60,000 bases of DNA from Symsagittifera roscoffensis (GCF_963678635.1 NC_087064.1:21564509-21624508), one strand, 5' to 3'. Positions 11,876-22,663 are shown, counted from the stretch's first letter. Translations and numbers: made by a program. The notes: generated by a model not told the origin, from the sequence alone.

Positions 11876-12526
11876 CTATTCGGGTATGGCTAGTTTGTAT
11901 TCTATCAGGACACAGTTGTTCATCACCGCCGCTTTCGTCCAGAATTGGGCCATGTACGCCCCCAGTTTGTAAAAGGATTGCACATCCTTATTGACGATCG
12001 CAGTTCTCATCGGTCCGAGGAACGGGTCTTCCCCTGTCAGCTCTCGCAACAGATCCACGTCGAACAGTCCCGGCAATCCGACCACCTTCTTTTTGTCCTG
12101 TGTGACCAGCGGTTTGTGGTTATTGATGGCATTAACCCCCATTCGAAATGTTTCTCCTCGTCTGGCCTGTCTCGTGAGCCGCTGCCTCCGGCACTTATCG
12201 AGGAAGTGAGTGAGGGCCTTTTGCGTCATTTGTCCTCGAGTAACCACGAAACGTTCACGAGAATGTCTCTGCCTGGCAATGTTTTGAGTACGTATTTGAT
12301 CAATACGGCTCGGGCGATCCATAGGGCGAACTGTAGATAGTCTGGGTCTTAGTTGACTGGAGGTGCGAAAATTTGGGGAACTTGTAGAAAAATTGTCAAC
12401 AAAATTGAGGAGATTTGTTTGTTCGATCGTATTATTTGCAAAGTCAATAGTATTAGTAGAAGTATTTGAGTTATTGAGAGTAGAGTTAAGAGTAGTATTT
12501 TGAGCAAGATTATTTGAAGTATCCAT
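11876..12526 (-). pseudogene. Element A pol spacer between RNase H and integrase
   Basis: 216 codons in the integrase frame. The N-terminal half is Asn/Thr/Ser-rich (low complexity). The C-terminal half is folded-looking (GLPGLFDVDLLRELTGEDPF ...) and leads directly into the integrase zinc finger. Ends at TAG 11876-11878. Such a segment upstream of the HHCC module is usual in gypsy pol. Confidence 0.65.
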
Positions 12527-12553
12527 ATCGTTACTGATTTCTAAGTTGTAAGG

Positions 12554-12877
12554 TCAGAGACAATGAGTTTGAGCAAAAACTTCCGGTTTAGCGTATCGCA
12601 TTTGCATACTGTGCTGTGATTGGTCGAGAGTACTACAGCATGAAAAGTCGACCTCTCGCGGCAGTGATATATACTCACGAGTTTGCATACGAGCATATGA
12701 TTGGCTAGTTGACTGAGAGCATGAATGAACGCCCTCTAGTGGCGAGGAATTATGACGATAAATTAGCATATCCTTATGAGATTGGTTAACAGATTGAGTA
12801 CTATTCACGACGCCCTCTAGAGGCGACGAACTTAACTGTTTGCAACAATGTGATTGGTCAGATGAATCGAACGTTGA
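12554..12877 (-). repeat. Element A in-frame 81-bp (27-residue) tandem repeat in pol
   Basis: Three clear units with exact 81-bp spacing, marked by cgacctctcgcggca (12649), cgccctctagtggcg (12730) and cgccctctagaggcg (12811). Each unit encodes a 27-residue peptide opening SSPLEGV or SLPREV, followed by a Gln/Ser-rich helix. The frame is that of RNase H and integrase, bounded by TAA (12878-12880) and TGA (12554-12556). Because the period is a multiple of three and the peptide is conserved, it is probably a spacer of the polyprotein. Confidence 0.75.
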
Positions 12878-13498
12878 TTAGTTTGTCGTATTAGTTAAGA
12901 GGTAGCTAATTTCGCCTCTAATTTCACCAAACGGTCTGATTGGTGGAAACTGGTTATAATTTGAAATTTGCCCCACCGGCACTACTTGAGGTTTGGATTG
13001 AGTACTAATCAAAATTAAAGCATTGTAATAAGCTTGAATAGATTTAATGACAAATAATTCGTCATGCGATGATGGCAATGGTGCTTCAAAAGACGGGTAT
13101 CTGGACATATAGTCGACGATGCCTAGGGAGGAACCGGGTATATGTTCGATTTGATAGTCGAATGGAATGAGGCGGTCCGCCCAGCGAGAGAGTCGTGACT
13201 GATAAGACTTGTTTCCATACGTTTCATTGAGGGAAGAAATGATGGCCTTATGATCGGTTAGAATAACAAAACGTTTACCAAGTAAATAAGTACGGAAGTG
13301 TTCGCACGACCATACAATAGCCAAAAGTTCTAACTCATTGGTACTATAATTGATTTCCGCGGAGTTTAAAAACCTAGAGGCAAACGCAATCGGGGCCCAA
13401 ACATTTGGCTCTACTTCTTGTTTCAAACAAGCCCCCAGCCCGCTATGACTTGCATCACATTTAACACGCGAAGCTTTCGAAGCATCGTAGTGAAACAA
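12878..13498 (-). pseudogene. Element A RNase H domain
   Basis: Degrades the RNA strand of the cDNA hybrid. Motifs: VKCDASHSGLGACL (first catalytic Asp), ELELLAIVWSCEHF (Glu), and FVILTDHKAI (second Asp). The tail includes the gypsy-typical ...VDYMSRYPSF. It joins RT through a -/+ frame change at the C7 run 13555-13561. Ends in TAA. Confidence 0.88.
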
Positions 13499-13499
13499 A

Positions 13500-14969
13500 T
13501 TAGGGATGTTTGCGATGAGGTTTAAGATCTTCTGAAACGAAATAGTTTGCTCTTCCCCCCCACAAAAAGGATTTTTTATTCTCCGCTTTTAATGAAGCTC
13601 TGAATGCGACCGTATATTTGTGCAAATCCGGGATGAAACGTTGAAGATGATTATGAGAACCCATAAACGATCTTAACTGTTTAAGAGTTTTGGGTGACAA
13701 CAGGGATTTGATTGCCTCTATTTTTGAGAATTTCGGAGCGTAACCGTTTTCATCGATTTCATACCCTAACCAGACTAGCTTGTTAACTGAAAACTCACAT
13801 TTACTAAGTTTCAACGCCCATCCTTCTTCATCCAATCGATTCATCACTCTTTCGACTAGTACGTTATGATCTTCGACTCTTCTTTTAGTGACAACCAGTA
13901 TATCATCGAGGTAACATGTGACACCCTCCAATCCTTGTAACGTACAGTCCATCGCTTTCTGAAATTCCGTAGGCATGTCCGTCAGTACGTAGAAACCAGT
14001 CTTGAATCGATATGTGCCAGTTGCCTCTCCGCACAAAATACTAAAGTTACAATGACTACTGGTTAGTTCCGATAAAGCTAATTGACTGAAAGCGTATTTA
14101 AGGTCCAGAGAAGTAAACCACACCTCCCCAGGTGTGTCTCTAGTTATGATTTGAGCCGCCGAGTCAATCAATTCATGCATATTAGTTATTTGATATTTGT
14201 TTTGACAGATTTGGGCATTCATAGGTTTAGCATTCAACGCGAGTTTTTTAGACCCGTCTTTCTTTGCAGTTAAGACTATGGGTGCGATGAAGTGATCCGT
14301 AGTACATTTTTCTAACTTTTCAATGTGCTTGTCTTTAATTATTTTTTTAATCTCAGCCGTGACCCAATCTTGTAAATGTATAGGAACTTTTCGGTCTTTA
14401 ACTTGTCTGGGCACCAACGGGTCTTTAAAATTAGTGAATACTTTATGGTTTTTCGACCTCGACAGCCTGCTGAATACATTTGGATACCTTTTGACAAAGT
14501 GATCCCTCCAGAACTTTGAGGTCGAGTCCAATTCCTGATCTTCCTCCGCATAGCTAACTTCTGCAGGTCTGCGTTGCACCGTTTCAATTCCTAATTTCTC
14601 ATGAAGGTTCAGCCCGAGTAAATTTCGAGTACGATTTTCGGAAACCAGGAAACACGCATTCTCGGTTTTCCATCCTTTCGATGTAATAGGGATTTCCAGA
14701 GAACCAAACAGTTTAATTGGTTTCTTGTTATAGTCAACATAAGTGACGTCTAGAGAGTGTCTCGCGATGTCCCTAAATTTAACGTTGGGAATCCGTTTCT
14801 TGAGTATATCCGCCGTTTTCTTGTTTAAGAAAGATACAGGACTGCCAGTGTCCACCGTAGAATAAAAGAAAGAGTTACCGGAACGTATCTGTATACTGAG
14901 GCTCCTTGGTTGTCCTCCCGCTGTCTTTAGAAGTTCCACATTGTTAATCTGCACAACGTCTATCGCCAT
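13500..14969 (-). pseudogene. Element A protease and reverse transcriptase
   Basis: 489 codons from ATG 14969. Retropepsin motif VDTGSPVSF at residues ~39-47. RT palm motifs: LDLKYAFSQ (first Asp), the GTYRFKTGFYVLTDMPTEF block (motif B) and CYLDDILVV (residues ~353-356). Its frame is -1 relative to gag and is open upstream of the ATG into the gag end, suggesting Gag-Pol expression by -1 frameshifting. The frame is lost at the homopolymer C run 13555-13561, before the RNase H. That could be a true mutation or a sequencing error. Confidence 0.9.
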
Positions 14970-15007
14970 GACCCCATATTCCGGCTCGCTGTCACCATTA
15001 ACGTCAA

Positions 15008-16017
15008 TTAAATTACACCATGGTCTGTAGCCATCTCTTCATTTTGTACCATGTTCACTCGTCGTCTCATAGTGTTACACACCTTAGCAAAATGACCCTT
15101 CTTTTTGCAGGCATTGCAAGTAGCTTCTCTAGCCGGGCACGACCGGCAATGCTCCAAAGAAAACGAGTTGCCACAAAAATAACATGGTTTATTTTGATTT
15201 TGTCGTTGGTTAGGACGGTTTACATCTCCTCCCCGGCTACTATTTCCTTGGCTCTTAAATTGTTGTACAGACGAACTTGGTTCCTGCTTGACTCGAAAAG
15301 AGTTTGCAGTATTAGAAGTAGCGTTGTTGTGTGGGAGCAATTTCTGAAATTGTTCTGATGTTTTAGCCCCTTTCTCATTCTCCAAGGCCAGTTGTAAAGT
15401 ATCGTCAAGATTGGCTTTTGCTCTGATTAATTGCCTCTGAACCTCCACATCACGAATGCGACCAATAAACAAGTCTTTCAATGTTGCTCTTTCCTGATCA
15501 ATCGGCCAATTACACAACGCAGTTTTGAGCGCTAAGTCGGGCGTAAAATGATGAGAGTGAGTCATTATCCTGCATGAAAATTGTATTATACAGTTTAATC
15601 CTTTCGACTGTGTAGTCCCGCTCTGCCGTGAAAACATCCTCACAACACTTGTGAAAATCAATGAAAGAACTAGTATTGTGGTCCAAATGAGAGTAAGAAT
15701 CCAAGAATCTTTTTTTTTCCCTCATTTTCCAATGCGAAGAAAAGTCGCGATTTCAAACGTGCCTCTGCCTCATGGTAACACCAGTTATGTCCAATGCGAG
15801 GTCCTTTCCTTCTCCTCTCTTGATTGTACTCATCGATTCTTCGATTAGCTGCTGCAATTCGGAGGTTCCTATTGGCCACATATGCTGCATTTTCTTCAGC
15901 ACTCGGTGCTTCGGGCTTTGGGTAGGGTTCATCGACTAACTCTGCTGGGGCAACTAGTAACTCCCCCGGTGAAATGTTGTCTTTGAGTCTCACGGCCAAA
16001 AAAAATGTCCTACCCAA
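15008..16017 (-). pseudogene. Element A gag, broken by two frameshifts
   Basis: Encodes the capsid/nucleocapsid polyprotein. Three overlapping segments lie in three frames: 16017-15670, 15725-15510 and 15661-15008. The first break is at a run of nine T (15710-15718), the second near 15530-15560. The last segment carries the gag domain end (RIRDVEVQRQLIRAKANLDD) and two zinc knuckles, one canonical: CNACKKKGHFAKVC (C-X2-C-X4-H-X4-C). No strong ATG is obvious; translation may start near the PBS. Confidence 0.8.
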
Positions 16018-16024
16018 GTCGCCA
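16007..16024 (-). other. Primer binding site of element A
   Basis: Minus strand TGGCGACTTGGGTAGGAC directly follows the 5' LTR. TGG pairs with the CCA end of a tRNA. I cannot name the primer tRNA from memory. Confidence 0.75.
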
Positions 16025-16363
16025 TGAGATTTCCCTCAGTTTGAGTAGGGAAAACGGTATTGTAAAATTCGAATATTGAATTAGATATGATATATAAATA
16101 GATAGAATAGAGTAATGAATAAATGATTAACGAATCCAGAATTGAAGTATTGTTTTAATGTTTAATGATTTTGATGACTTGATTTAACACTTAAGGCTTT
16201 CGCAAGTGACCACCTTAGATTCTCAACTGACAAACGATTTAGCTGGTGAGATTTGTCCTTGAATCAATTTAGTGCACTATAAGTAGATAATTAGGACATA
16301 GTTAGATAAGACAATACATAAGTAAATAGAATATAATGAGGTACCGAAGGTCGCCTCATGACA
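16025..16363 (-). repeat. 5' LTR of element A
   Basis: 339 bp, the same ends as 9383-9721. Should contain the element promoter; no TATA assignment attempted because the sequence is AT-rich throughout. Confidence 0.93.
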
Positions 16364-17466
16364 ATGTTAAACTTTTTTTACAAAAGATTTCCACTTTGCA
16401 AAAAGTAAATTGGGCTTTAAAAAATTAGCTCAACCCTGTTCAAAATGAAATAGACTTTGTTAAAAGAGATTTGGACTGCATCAAGAACTGAGTTCCACTG
16501 TGTTCAAAAAAGAATTAGAAACAACTTTTTAGTCAAACAGTTTGCGTATGAAAAATGTCAACCCAATCTGGTTTTGAGCTCAGTGGTATAAAAAGTTGAA
16601 TGGTGACATTTGAATTCAGCAGGTAATAGTTTAGTGCTCAGAATAACAACACAGTTCATTCTAAAACCAGCTCAAAACCCCTTGCGTTTTTTGGTGCGCC
16701 AATTGTTGTAATTGTGCTTATTAACTGATTATGCCGGCAAAAAAAAATTCAACAAATTAGAGCAGCTTGAACAGCGGCGCAGCAGATTGGAAGGAGGATG
16801 GAATGTCATGCAGCGTTTTTTTTGCAACAATTTATGACAACAGCCGGGAAATTATGGAAAAAATAACGATCAACTACCGCCAGCTAGAATCAAAAAGACG
16901 ATGATGGACAAACTAAACCTCCAAACTGTCACAGTAGCAACAAAGTCCACAAAGCAGATGAAAAAGGAGGATACGTCTACGCGCTGGCTCACGTTATACG
17001 TCACGCACAAAAATCTTTAGAATTCAGACACGCTAACGCCAGGACTCACGACACCACCTATAGATGAAGACACAAAAACAAGATTCTGCCGCTGTCATCA
17101 CAAACTTTTCTCGAGACAACTAACAGCTACAAGACGATCAATACGATGAGATTTTCAAAAAGTGTTAAAAAAAGCTGTCATTGAAGTAACATCGAGAAAT
17201 CTAACCCTCAGTTACCTCAGGATCAACAGGGAGCAACAGCCAGTTTATCAGCACTCGACCATTTTGCAGCAGCCCGGTTTCTCTAGGACCGAATGTCATT
17301 TTTTAAAACAGATCATCAGAGTCATATCCAAGGATGGTTTCTTCGACCATAATGACTGGATACGATGAGAACACATCAGGTTTGGGTTCCTATGTTACTG
17401 GTATAGCTGCCCTTACATCCAAGCAATACTATCAAGATCGCCTTGCCACACAGAGTCAGATGAGTG
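16364..17466. other. Spacer without recognisable gene
   Basis: Flank of element A, then AT-rich and unannotated sequence. Short frames (for example 17162-17368) have no recognisable motif. Confidence 0.5.
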
Positions 17467-17865
17467 TCAGGAGCACGCAACAGCAATTGGGCGCTGTCTC
17501 GGGTATTGATGTGAGAGATTTCTGGGCTTTCGATTTCTGGGCTTATCCAGAGAGGAAATGCCGTCCTTAGTTTCTGCCTGGTTAGCTTGTTTCTCTTCCA
17601 CTCGCTCATAAAACTCTGTCTTCTTACTTAGGCTGTCGGCGTTTTGGTGTTTATTGCGAGACCCGAGCTCTATGATCATGTGATAGCCATCGAGGCGTAC
17701 TATCCAGCGACTGATATAACTTTGATCCAACGAGTACAATTTCAGCCAAGCAAAAGCCCGGTGGTCAACGCGCAGTTTAAAGAGAGCACTCCCTAAATAA
17801 GCTCTATATTTTTCAACGCAAAAAATTCTGCCTGCGGTGAACCGTATTTCTTTTCGGTGTCGCAA
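17467..17865 (-). pseudogene. Family B RNase H fragment
   Basis: Matches the better copy at 55850-56090 through VEKYRAYLGSA, WIVRLDGYHMII and KHQNADSLSKKTEFYER. The catalytic His/Asp region (NADSLS) is recognisable. The N-terminal part is frameshifted. Ends with a degenerate tail. Confidence 0.8.
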
Positions 17866-18239
17866 AGAACTTTAGTACGATAAACTATGGGTCGTTGATC
17901 AGTTCCTCCATTCTTCTTCTTGGAGGAATATGCCCAAGATAGCTACCACTGATGCGTCAGTATCCAGTACGAACATTTGTTTTCGTTTGGCACGCCGAGG
18001 ACGACACCCTCGCATAGCTCGCGTTTGATGTTTTTGAAACAAACTTGTGCCTCATCGCTCCAGCTGAATTTTTGCCTCTATTCAGCATTTTTTTAATGCA
18101 AAGGGTATTTCTTGTCTGCATACCCTTCAAACAATTCCCGGTAGAAATTAGCAAGACCGAGCAAGCTCTTTATCTGGGTGTCCGCTTTCGATGCTTTCCA
18201 TATCAGCACCGCTTCAACAGCTCAAGGGTGTGATCTGAC

Positions 18240-19100
18240 TCAGTGTTTGTCTACCAGGCGGCCCAGATGCTTTAAGAAATCTGTCAGCATTTCACACTTG
18301 GACGGTTCGCATTTCAGGCTGGCCTGTTTCATGCAAGTGAAGACTTCATCTAGCCTTTCTATATGACCTTTCAAGATGCGTGTTGCAATCACAACGTCGT
18401 CGGTGTTGCACACTATCATGTTTTCATATTTCTTCGTTACGTTCGTAAGTGATTGAGCCATGATCGTTAAAAGGTGGCTGTCGTATTACACAGTCCAAAA
18501 AACATCCTCTTCACTGTACGCAAAGCTTGTTTTTTTTTCCCGCATGCAAAGCCTGTTTTTTCTCGGTCTTGCTTTCTGATAGGAACCTGCCAGTCCGCAG
18601 AGCGCAAATCCAACGTCGTGAAGAAATCGCATCTCCCAATTTCGAGAGGCGTTCGTCAATGCCCGGGATCGGGTATGCATCTTTGGTTGTTATTGTGTTT
18701 CAAAAGCAAAAATCACAGCAAAACCCAAAATTCGCCCCCTTTTGTCTTGGCCTTGATTACGCTTCAAGCCCACGGAGACTTGAATGGCTCAATCATATCA
18801 GATTCCAGCAAAATGTTAATGTGTTTCCTACATACCTCTGAATTGTGTGGGGTCATTCTCCTTACTCCTTCCCTGTGAGGTACCGAGCACTATTCTGTTT
18901 TTATCTCGTGTTCTACAAAATTGCCACAACTTATGTCGGCCGTGTGTTTTGGGAAAACGTCTGCGTTCCCATTCAACACACCTTAAGGAAATCCAGCCTT
19001 TTATCTGATATATTGCCTTTAAGATGCTCTATTTCAGGTAAGACTGGTTTGTTTGCTGCAAGTTCTGATCTGATGGCTTTTCAGGGAAGTTCGTTTGAAT
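18240..19100 (-). pseudogene. Family B RT fragment
   Basis: The 18240-18461 frame contains NTDDVVIAT, the palm motif YVDD with Tyr-Val replaced by Asn-Thr, followed by HIERLDEVFTCMKQ. Further upstream on the minus strand, FFTTLDLRSADWQVPIRKQD carries the first palm Asp. Several stops separate the pieces. Non-functional. Confidence 0.78.
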
Positions 19101-19103
19101 TCC

Positions 19104-20215
19104 TCATCCTAATGTGGCTACAATTTCATTTGGTTTAAGTCTTACTTTTTGATCTAGGAAATTCGGCGCCTTGGATTGATTCGTCAAGTTCTTATTGAAA
19201 AGTTTGTTTCTTTTGTACTTTCTCTCTGGGTCTTTCTCTCGTATTAATCCAACGTTGAGGTCGATTGTGACATCAAAGTTGCGCACGAAGTCACGTCCCA
19301 AATGGAACTGGTCGAAATCCTGTATTTTTTCGACGACTACACAGTTGCTTTCTACCTAATTGCAGCAAATTGATCGATCTCCTTCCAGCTACATAAACAG
19401 CAGCTTGGTTAGCCGCGGCTAGTCGGTATCAAATCCGACTATCAAAGCCCATATCGGTCTACGAGGTAATGGGCATGACTTCGACACCAGCAGGCCCCTA
19501 TCTGAGAGCTGCATGCCTTGTACTTCCAGCACGTATGCTGCCAGATCGTCTTCGCAGCCAATGTGACTGCGTCTTCCTCAAGCCTGACATTATGTGCAAT
19601 GCGTCAAACCATCAGTTCCTCTGTCCAATGTAGATATGACCCACTTGATTGTTTGCATTTGTTATGTGAGCGTTGATAAAAAAGTTAATGCCATACTTAT
19701 TCATCATTAATGGGTAAGGGCCATAGATTTTCACGTAATGTACATCTATCCTCGTCAACCTTAGTCCGCTGTTGTGAGTAACGATCTCAGAGATCTGGAG
19801 TCTGGCTTCGGGTCTTCTTCACGCAAGTAATCTGCGTAGATGCCAAGACGAACCATAGTGACTTCTGAAGTTTCACTCATTTTGTTTACCACTTGATGAC
19901 TTACAACGATATGACCAACTTTTTTTGCTCCTTTCTCTAGTTATTCCGAAGATCTACCTCAAAAAACCTTTAATATCAAACCTCGACATTTAAGTACTTC
20001 TTTTTCTTCTACTTTCGCCTGTTCTCAAATATGCCTAACTTCTCAGGCGTTTCTGCGTTTGCTTGCTCTGACTTCACCAATTGCTCAACTTCAGTGGTGG
20101 CTAGTTCTTGTGGGACCTTTTACAATGCGGCCCGAGCCGCCAGACCATAATCCATCTTACGTGTTAGCAGAGACTGCATCCAGATTTGGAGCAGGGGCGT
20201 CTTCTGGAACTGTCT
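19104..20215 (-). pseudogene. Family B protease and protease-RT linker, heavily decayed
   Basis: 19104-19301 keeps RDFVRNFDVTIDLN and the KAPNFLDQKVRLKPN stretch that matches 54000-54190 in the plus copy. Between 19400 and 20000 there are recognisable pieces such as HIVVSHQVVNKMSETSEVTM and LGIYADYLREEDPK, corresponding to 53350-53470. Stops are frequent and the active-site DTG is not preserved in one frame. Confidence 0.7.
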
Positions 20216-20219
20216 TCAC

Positions 20220-20681
20220 TTAATTGGTTATGAAGCTGCCTTGTGGCGCTTCTTTCTTTCGTGACTCAGCTTCATTCATTAGACGGGCCCGACTGACCTT
20301 CACTCCGGATAACGCAATTTTGTGCCGAACATGCTTCGTTATGATTTCTATCTGAGATTTTTTGGTAAGGGTTGCTTCTCCTTCTCTGTTGTTCGAGGTC
20401 GTCCAAAAACTTGTCGATGGACTTATCATTCCTTTGGCACCTCTTCTCAAATATTACCACAGCCTGATGTCTTTGTTCTCAGTTCAGTAAAGTTGGTTCA
20501 GAATAATATCGAAGATCTTTCGAGCACTATCGCGTTCATGGTTTTTTTTTTGCCTGACAAAGTTCAAGGCCGTATCCTCCAGGTTACTTGTCAGTGCGCT
20601 ACAGTCTTGTTTTTTTCCGAGATAGCTACTGCATCCCAGAACTGAGGACAGTCTGATTTGAAGTGCCAATCGAGGTTGCAC
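20220..20681 (-). pseudogene. Family B gag fragment, second copy
   Basis: Capsid-region sequence: CSALTSNLEDTALNFV at 20484-20681, then IDKFLDDLEQQRRRSNP at 20272-20460, then the post-knuckle segment RLMNEAESRKKEAPQ at 20220-20300. It is joined upstream (about 20620) to the post-knuckle sequence of the preceding gag piece (QFWDAVA), so gag sequence is repeated head to tail. Confidence 0.75.
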
Positions 20682-20725
20682 AAGAAATATCGCGGATCGT
20701 GTTTCATGATTAGTCCCCTCAAATA

Positions 20726-21420
20726 TTATTCATGGTCCTCATCTCTCGCGTCCACAACGTCAAGGAAAAAACCAATGGCTTTCGGGTTTTGCTTGTATGT
20801 AGAGCAAGCTGACAGGTGATGGTCTAGTGAGCCATAATTTGCACATGATCTCCTCTTTTCCATGTCTTCACGCTGTCTGCACCACCCGAAATCAGTGCCC
20901 CTATTCAAACCACTAAAATACCATAATTGTTGTAACAATTTTGAGCTCGCGTCTTGATTAGCAAGTACTTGCGCAATTTCATGCGCGATTCATTTAGCGT
21001 GCTTAAACAATGCGATGATAATGTGAAGAGAGTGACCAGCACATTATTCAGCTGTTCGCTTCTCACCCCGTCCATGAATTTGAAGGCTATAGCTAGATTT
21101 CTGTCTGAGATTATTTCGTCAGAGTTCCTTCTCCTTCTCAGTTGTTCGAGGTCGTCAAAAAACTTGTCGATGGAGTCATCATCCCTCTGGTAGATAGCCT
21201 GATAACTTTGTTCTCGTTTCATCAAAATCGGTTCAGAATAATATCAAAGATCTTTCGAGCACTATCACGTTCATTGGGACTTTTTGCCTCATAAAGTCCG
21301 AGGCCGTGCCCTCTAGGCTGCTTGTCAGTGCGCAGCAATCTCGTTTTTTTACCGTGCTATTTTTTTTCTCGCAGTGAGCTTTATCGCCTCTACCCAGGGG
21401 TCAATGCAGCCAATTTTTTC
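20726..21420 (-). pseudogene. Family B gag fragment with zinc knuckle
   Basis: 21225-20905 holds the capsid C-terminal domain (DDDSIDKFFDDLEQLRRRRN ... FMDGVRSEQL). 20938-20726 holds a zinc knuckle CANYGSLDHHLSAC, which is C-X2-C-X4-H-X4-C with the second Cys changed to Tyr. It continues into a post-knuckle region absent from the plus-strand copy, where a deletion removed the knuckle. Confidence 0.78.
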
Positions 21421-21496
21421 CTCCTTTTATGACTTGGATTTCTTGAGTGTTCTTCGTGATCGGTCTCCTCTTTCATTAGACTTCGCGAGTTTCGTG

Positions 21497-21696
21497 NNNN
21501 NNNNNNNNNNNNNNNNNNNNNNNNNNNNNNNNNNNNNNNNNNNNNNNNNNNNNNNNNNNNNNNNNNNNNNNNNNNNNNNNNNNNNNNNNNNNNNNNNNNN
21601 NNNNNNNNNNNNNNNNNNNNNNNNNNNNNNNNNNNNNNNNNNNNNNNNNNNNNNNNNNNNNNNNNNNNNNNNNNNNNNNNNNNNNNNNNNNNNNNN
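21497..21696. other. Assembly gap of 200 N
   Basis: Exactly 200 unknown bases. Reading frames drawn through it have no meaning. The adjacency of family B and the Penelope-like element across it is not proven. Confidence 0.99.
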
Positions 21697-21838
21697 GGGC
21701 ACCGGGCCTCCAATTTCAATCATTCTGGGCCTCTGATTCCAAGTTCTACTGCTCGGGAGGGTACAGAGCTGTCCCGAATACCCAACTGGACCTTACGGTT
21801 CCACTTATTTTCACAATTAAGCGCCTTATCGTGTCTGC

Positions 21839-22204
21839 GTGTTGCGTTCTGAGGCTTCAACTGTATCTGTTTGTTCCAAATATAAATATATCTTTTACTT
21901 CTTCTATGATAATAGGTTGCTGGCCGTGCGTTTTGATAAGCGGGTTGGTTTTTGCCTAATGAGGAAACAAACATTTGAATTAAAACTAGAATCATTGTTG
22001 CAATCTGCTCAGTCATTGAAAAATGAGGCAACCACAAATGCGGTGATACTGATGTTTGAGGAGGAACCTGACAAAGAATTACCTGCCATGAACAAAAGAG
22101 AGGAGGTAAGGGATCAAATATTTTCTAAGAAGACGTCAACAAGGGGACAACCCGCCCGCTTGTACGGTTCAGCTAAGGTACACAAGACTGAGACAACCCT
22201 ATGA
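21839..22204 (+). pseudogene. PLE RT, N-terminal part
   Basis: Contains VRFDKRVGFCLMRKQTFELK and RGQPARLYGSAKVHK. The second corresponds to the RLYGLPKIHK-type block typical of Penelope RT, which precedes the fingers-palm region. The natural frame probably begins before 21839, in or before the gap. Ends at TGA 22202-22204, after which coding continues in a different frame. Confidence 0.72.
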
Positions 22205-22549
22205 CTAGTACTATCACTTACGGGCAGCTCCTATGAGAACCTTAACAAAATGCTTGCAAAATTTTCTGAAAATAATGATGAAACCAATATCGAAACCAAC
22301 ACTAGAGATGCCAGAGGAACAATTGAAAACATTGCCCTAGATCCGAATGAAACCATAATATCTATTGATGTGAATAAATTATACATTGATGTTTCCCTGA
22401 AGGAAGCAATTGAAGTTTCCTTACAGAAGCTGTACAGCCAGGAGTCTCCTCCTGAAATTCAAAGAGCAACCATAAAAAGTCTTGAATATCGGTCAGCAAA
22501 GATTATTTCAAGTGTAATTACTAATGATACGCGCAAGTTGATGGTGTAG
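22205..22549 (+). pseudogene. PLE RT, palm motif A region
   Basis: GSSYENLNKMLAKF matches the GS-Y-LAK block of Penelope RT. ETIISIDVNKLYIDVSLKEA holds the first palm Asp (SIDV; family usual SxDVxSLYTNVP). The Ser/Thr-Asn positions are worn. Stops at 22547. Confidence 0.72.
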
Positions 22550-22663
22550 CAATAGACGCTTCTCTCGCTCTAATTTTTTCAAATTTATGGCTGAAAGAGT
22601 ATGAGTTTGCATTTAAAAAAAGATTTACCAGTGGGAACGGAGATACAGCCAATGCATGACAAA

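Larger units (their letters stand above)
9383..16363 (-). mobile_element. Element A: full-length gypsy-type LTR retrotransposon (6,981 bp)
   Basis: Two 339-bp LTRs bracket, on the minus strand, PBS, gag, protease, RT, RNase H, spacer, integrase, C-terminal tail and PPT. The order RT-RNase H-integrase with an aspartic protease ahead of RT is diagnostic of Ty3/gypsy-type elements. Flanking pentamers ATATT (9378-9382) and ATGTT (16364-16368) match 4 of 5, compatible with a worn 5-bp target duplication. I count about 10 mismatches between LTRs (~97% identity), so the insertion is not recent. gag has two frameshifts and pol has one frameshift plus five in-frame stops: the copy is dead, but its gene order is complete. 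Confidence 0.93.
17467..21496 (-). mobile_element. Family B gypsy-type element, decayed minus-strand copy (5' end at N gap)
   Basis: In minus-strand order the pieces are gag, protease region, RT and RNase H, matching in the same order the copy at 49223-60000. Dozens of stops and frameshifts. No integrase or LTR seen: the copy ends after RNase H at 17467, and its 5' part runs into the N gap. gag material is present twice. Confidence 0.8.

Noticed and set aside
21374-21736. ORFs across the N gap
   Set aside because: Composed mainly of undefined residues; not evidence of coding.
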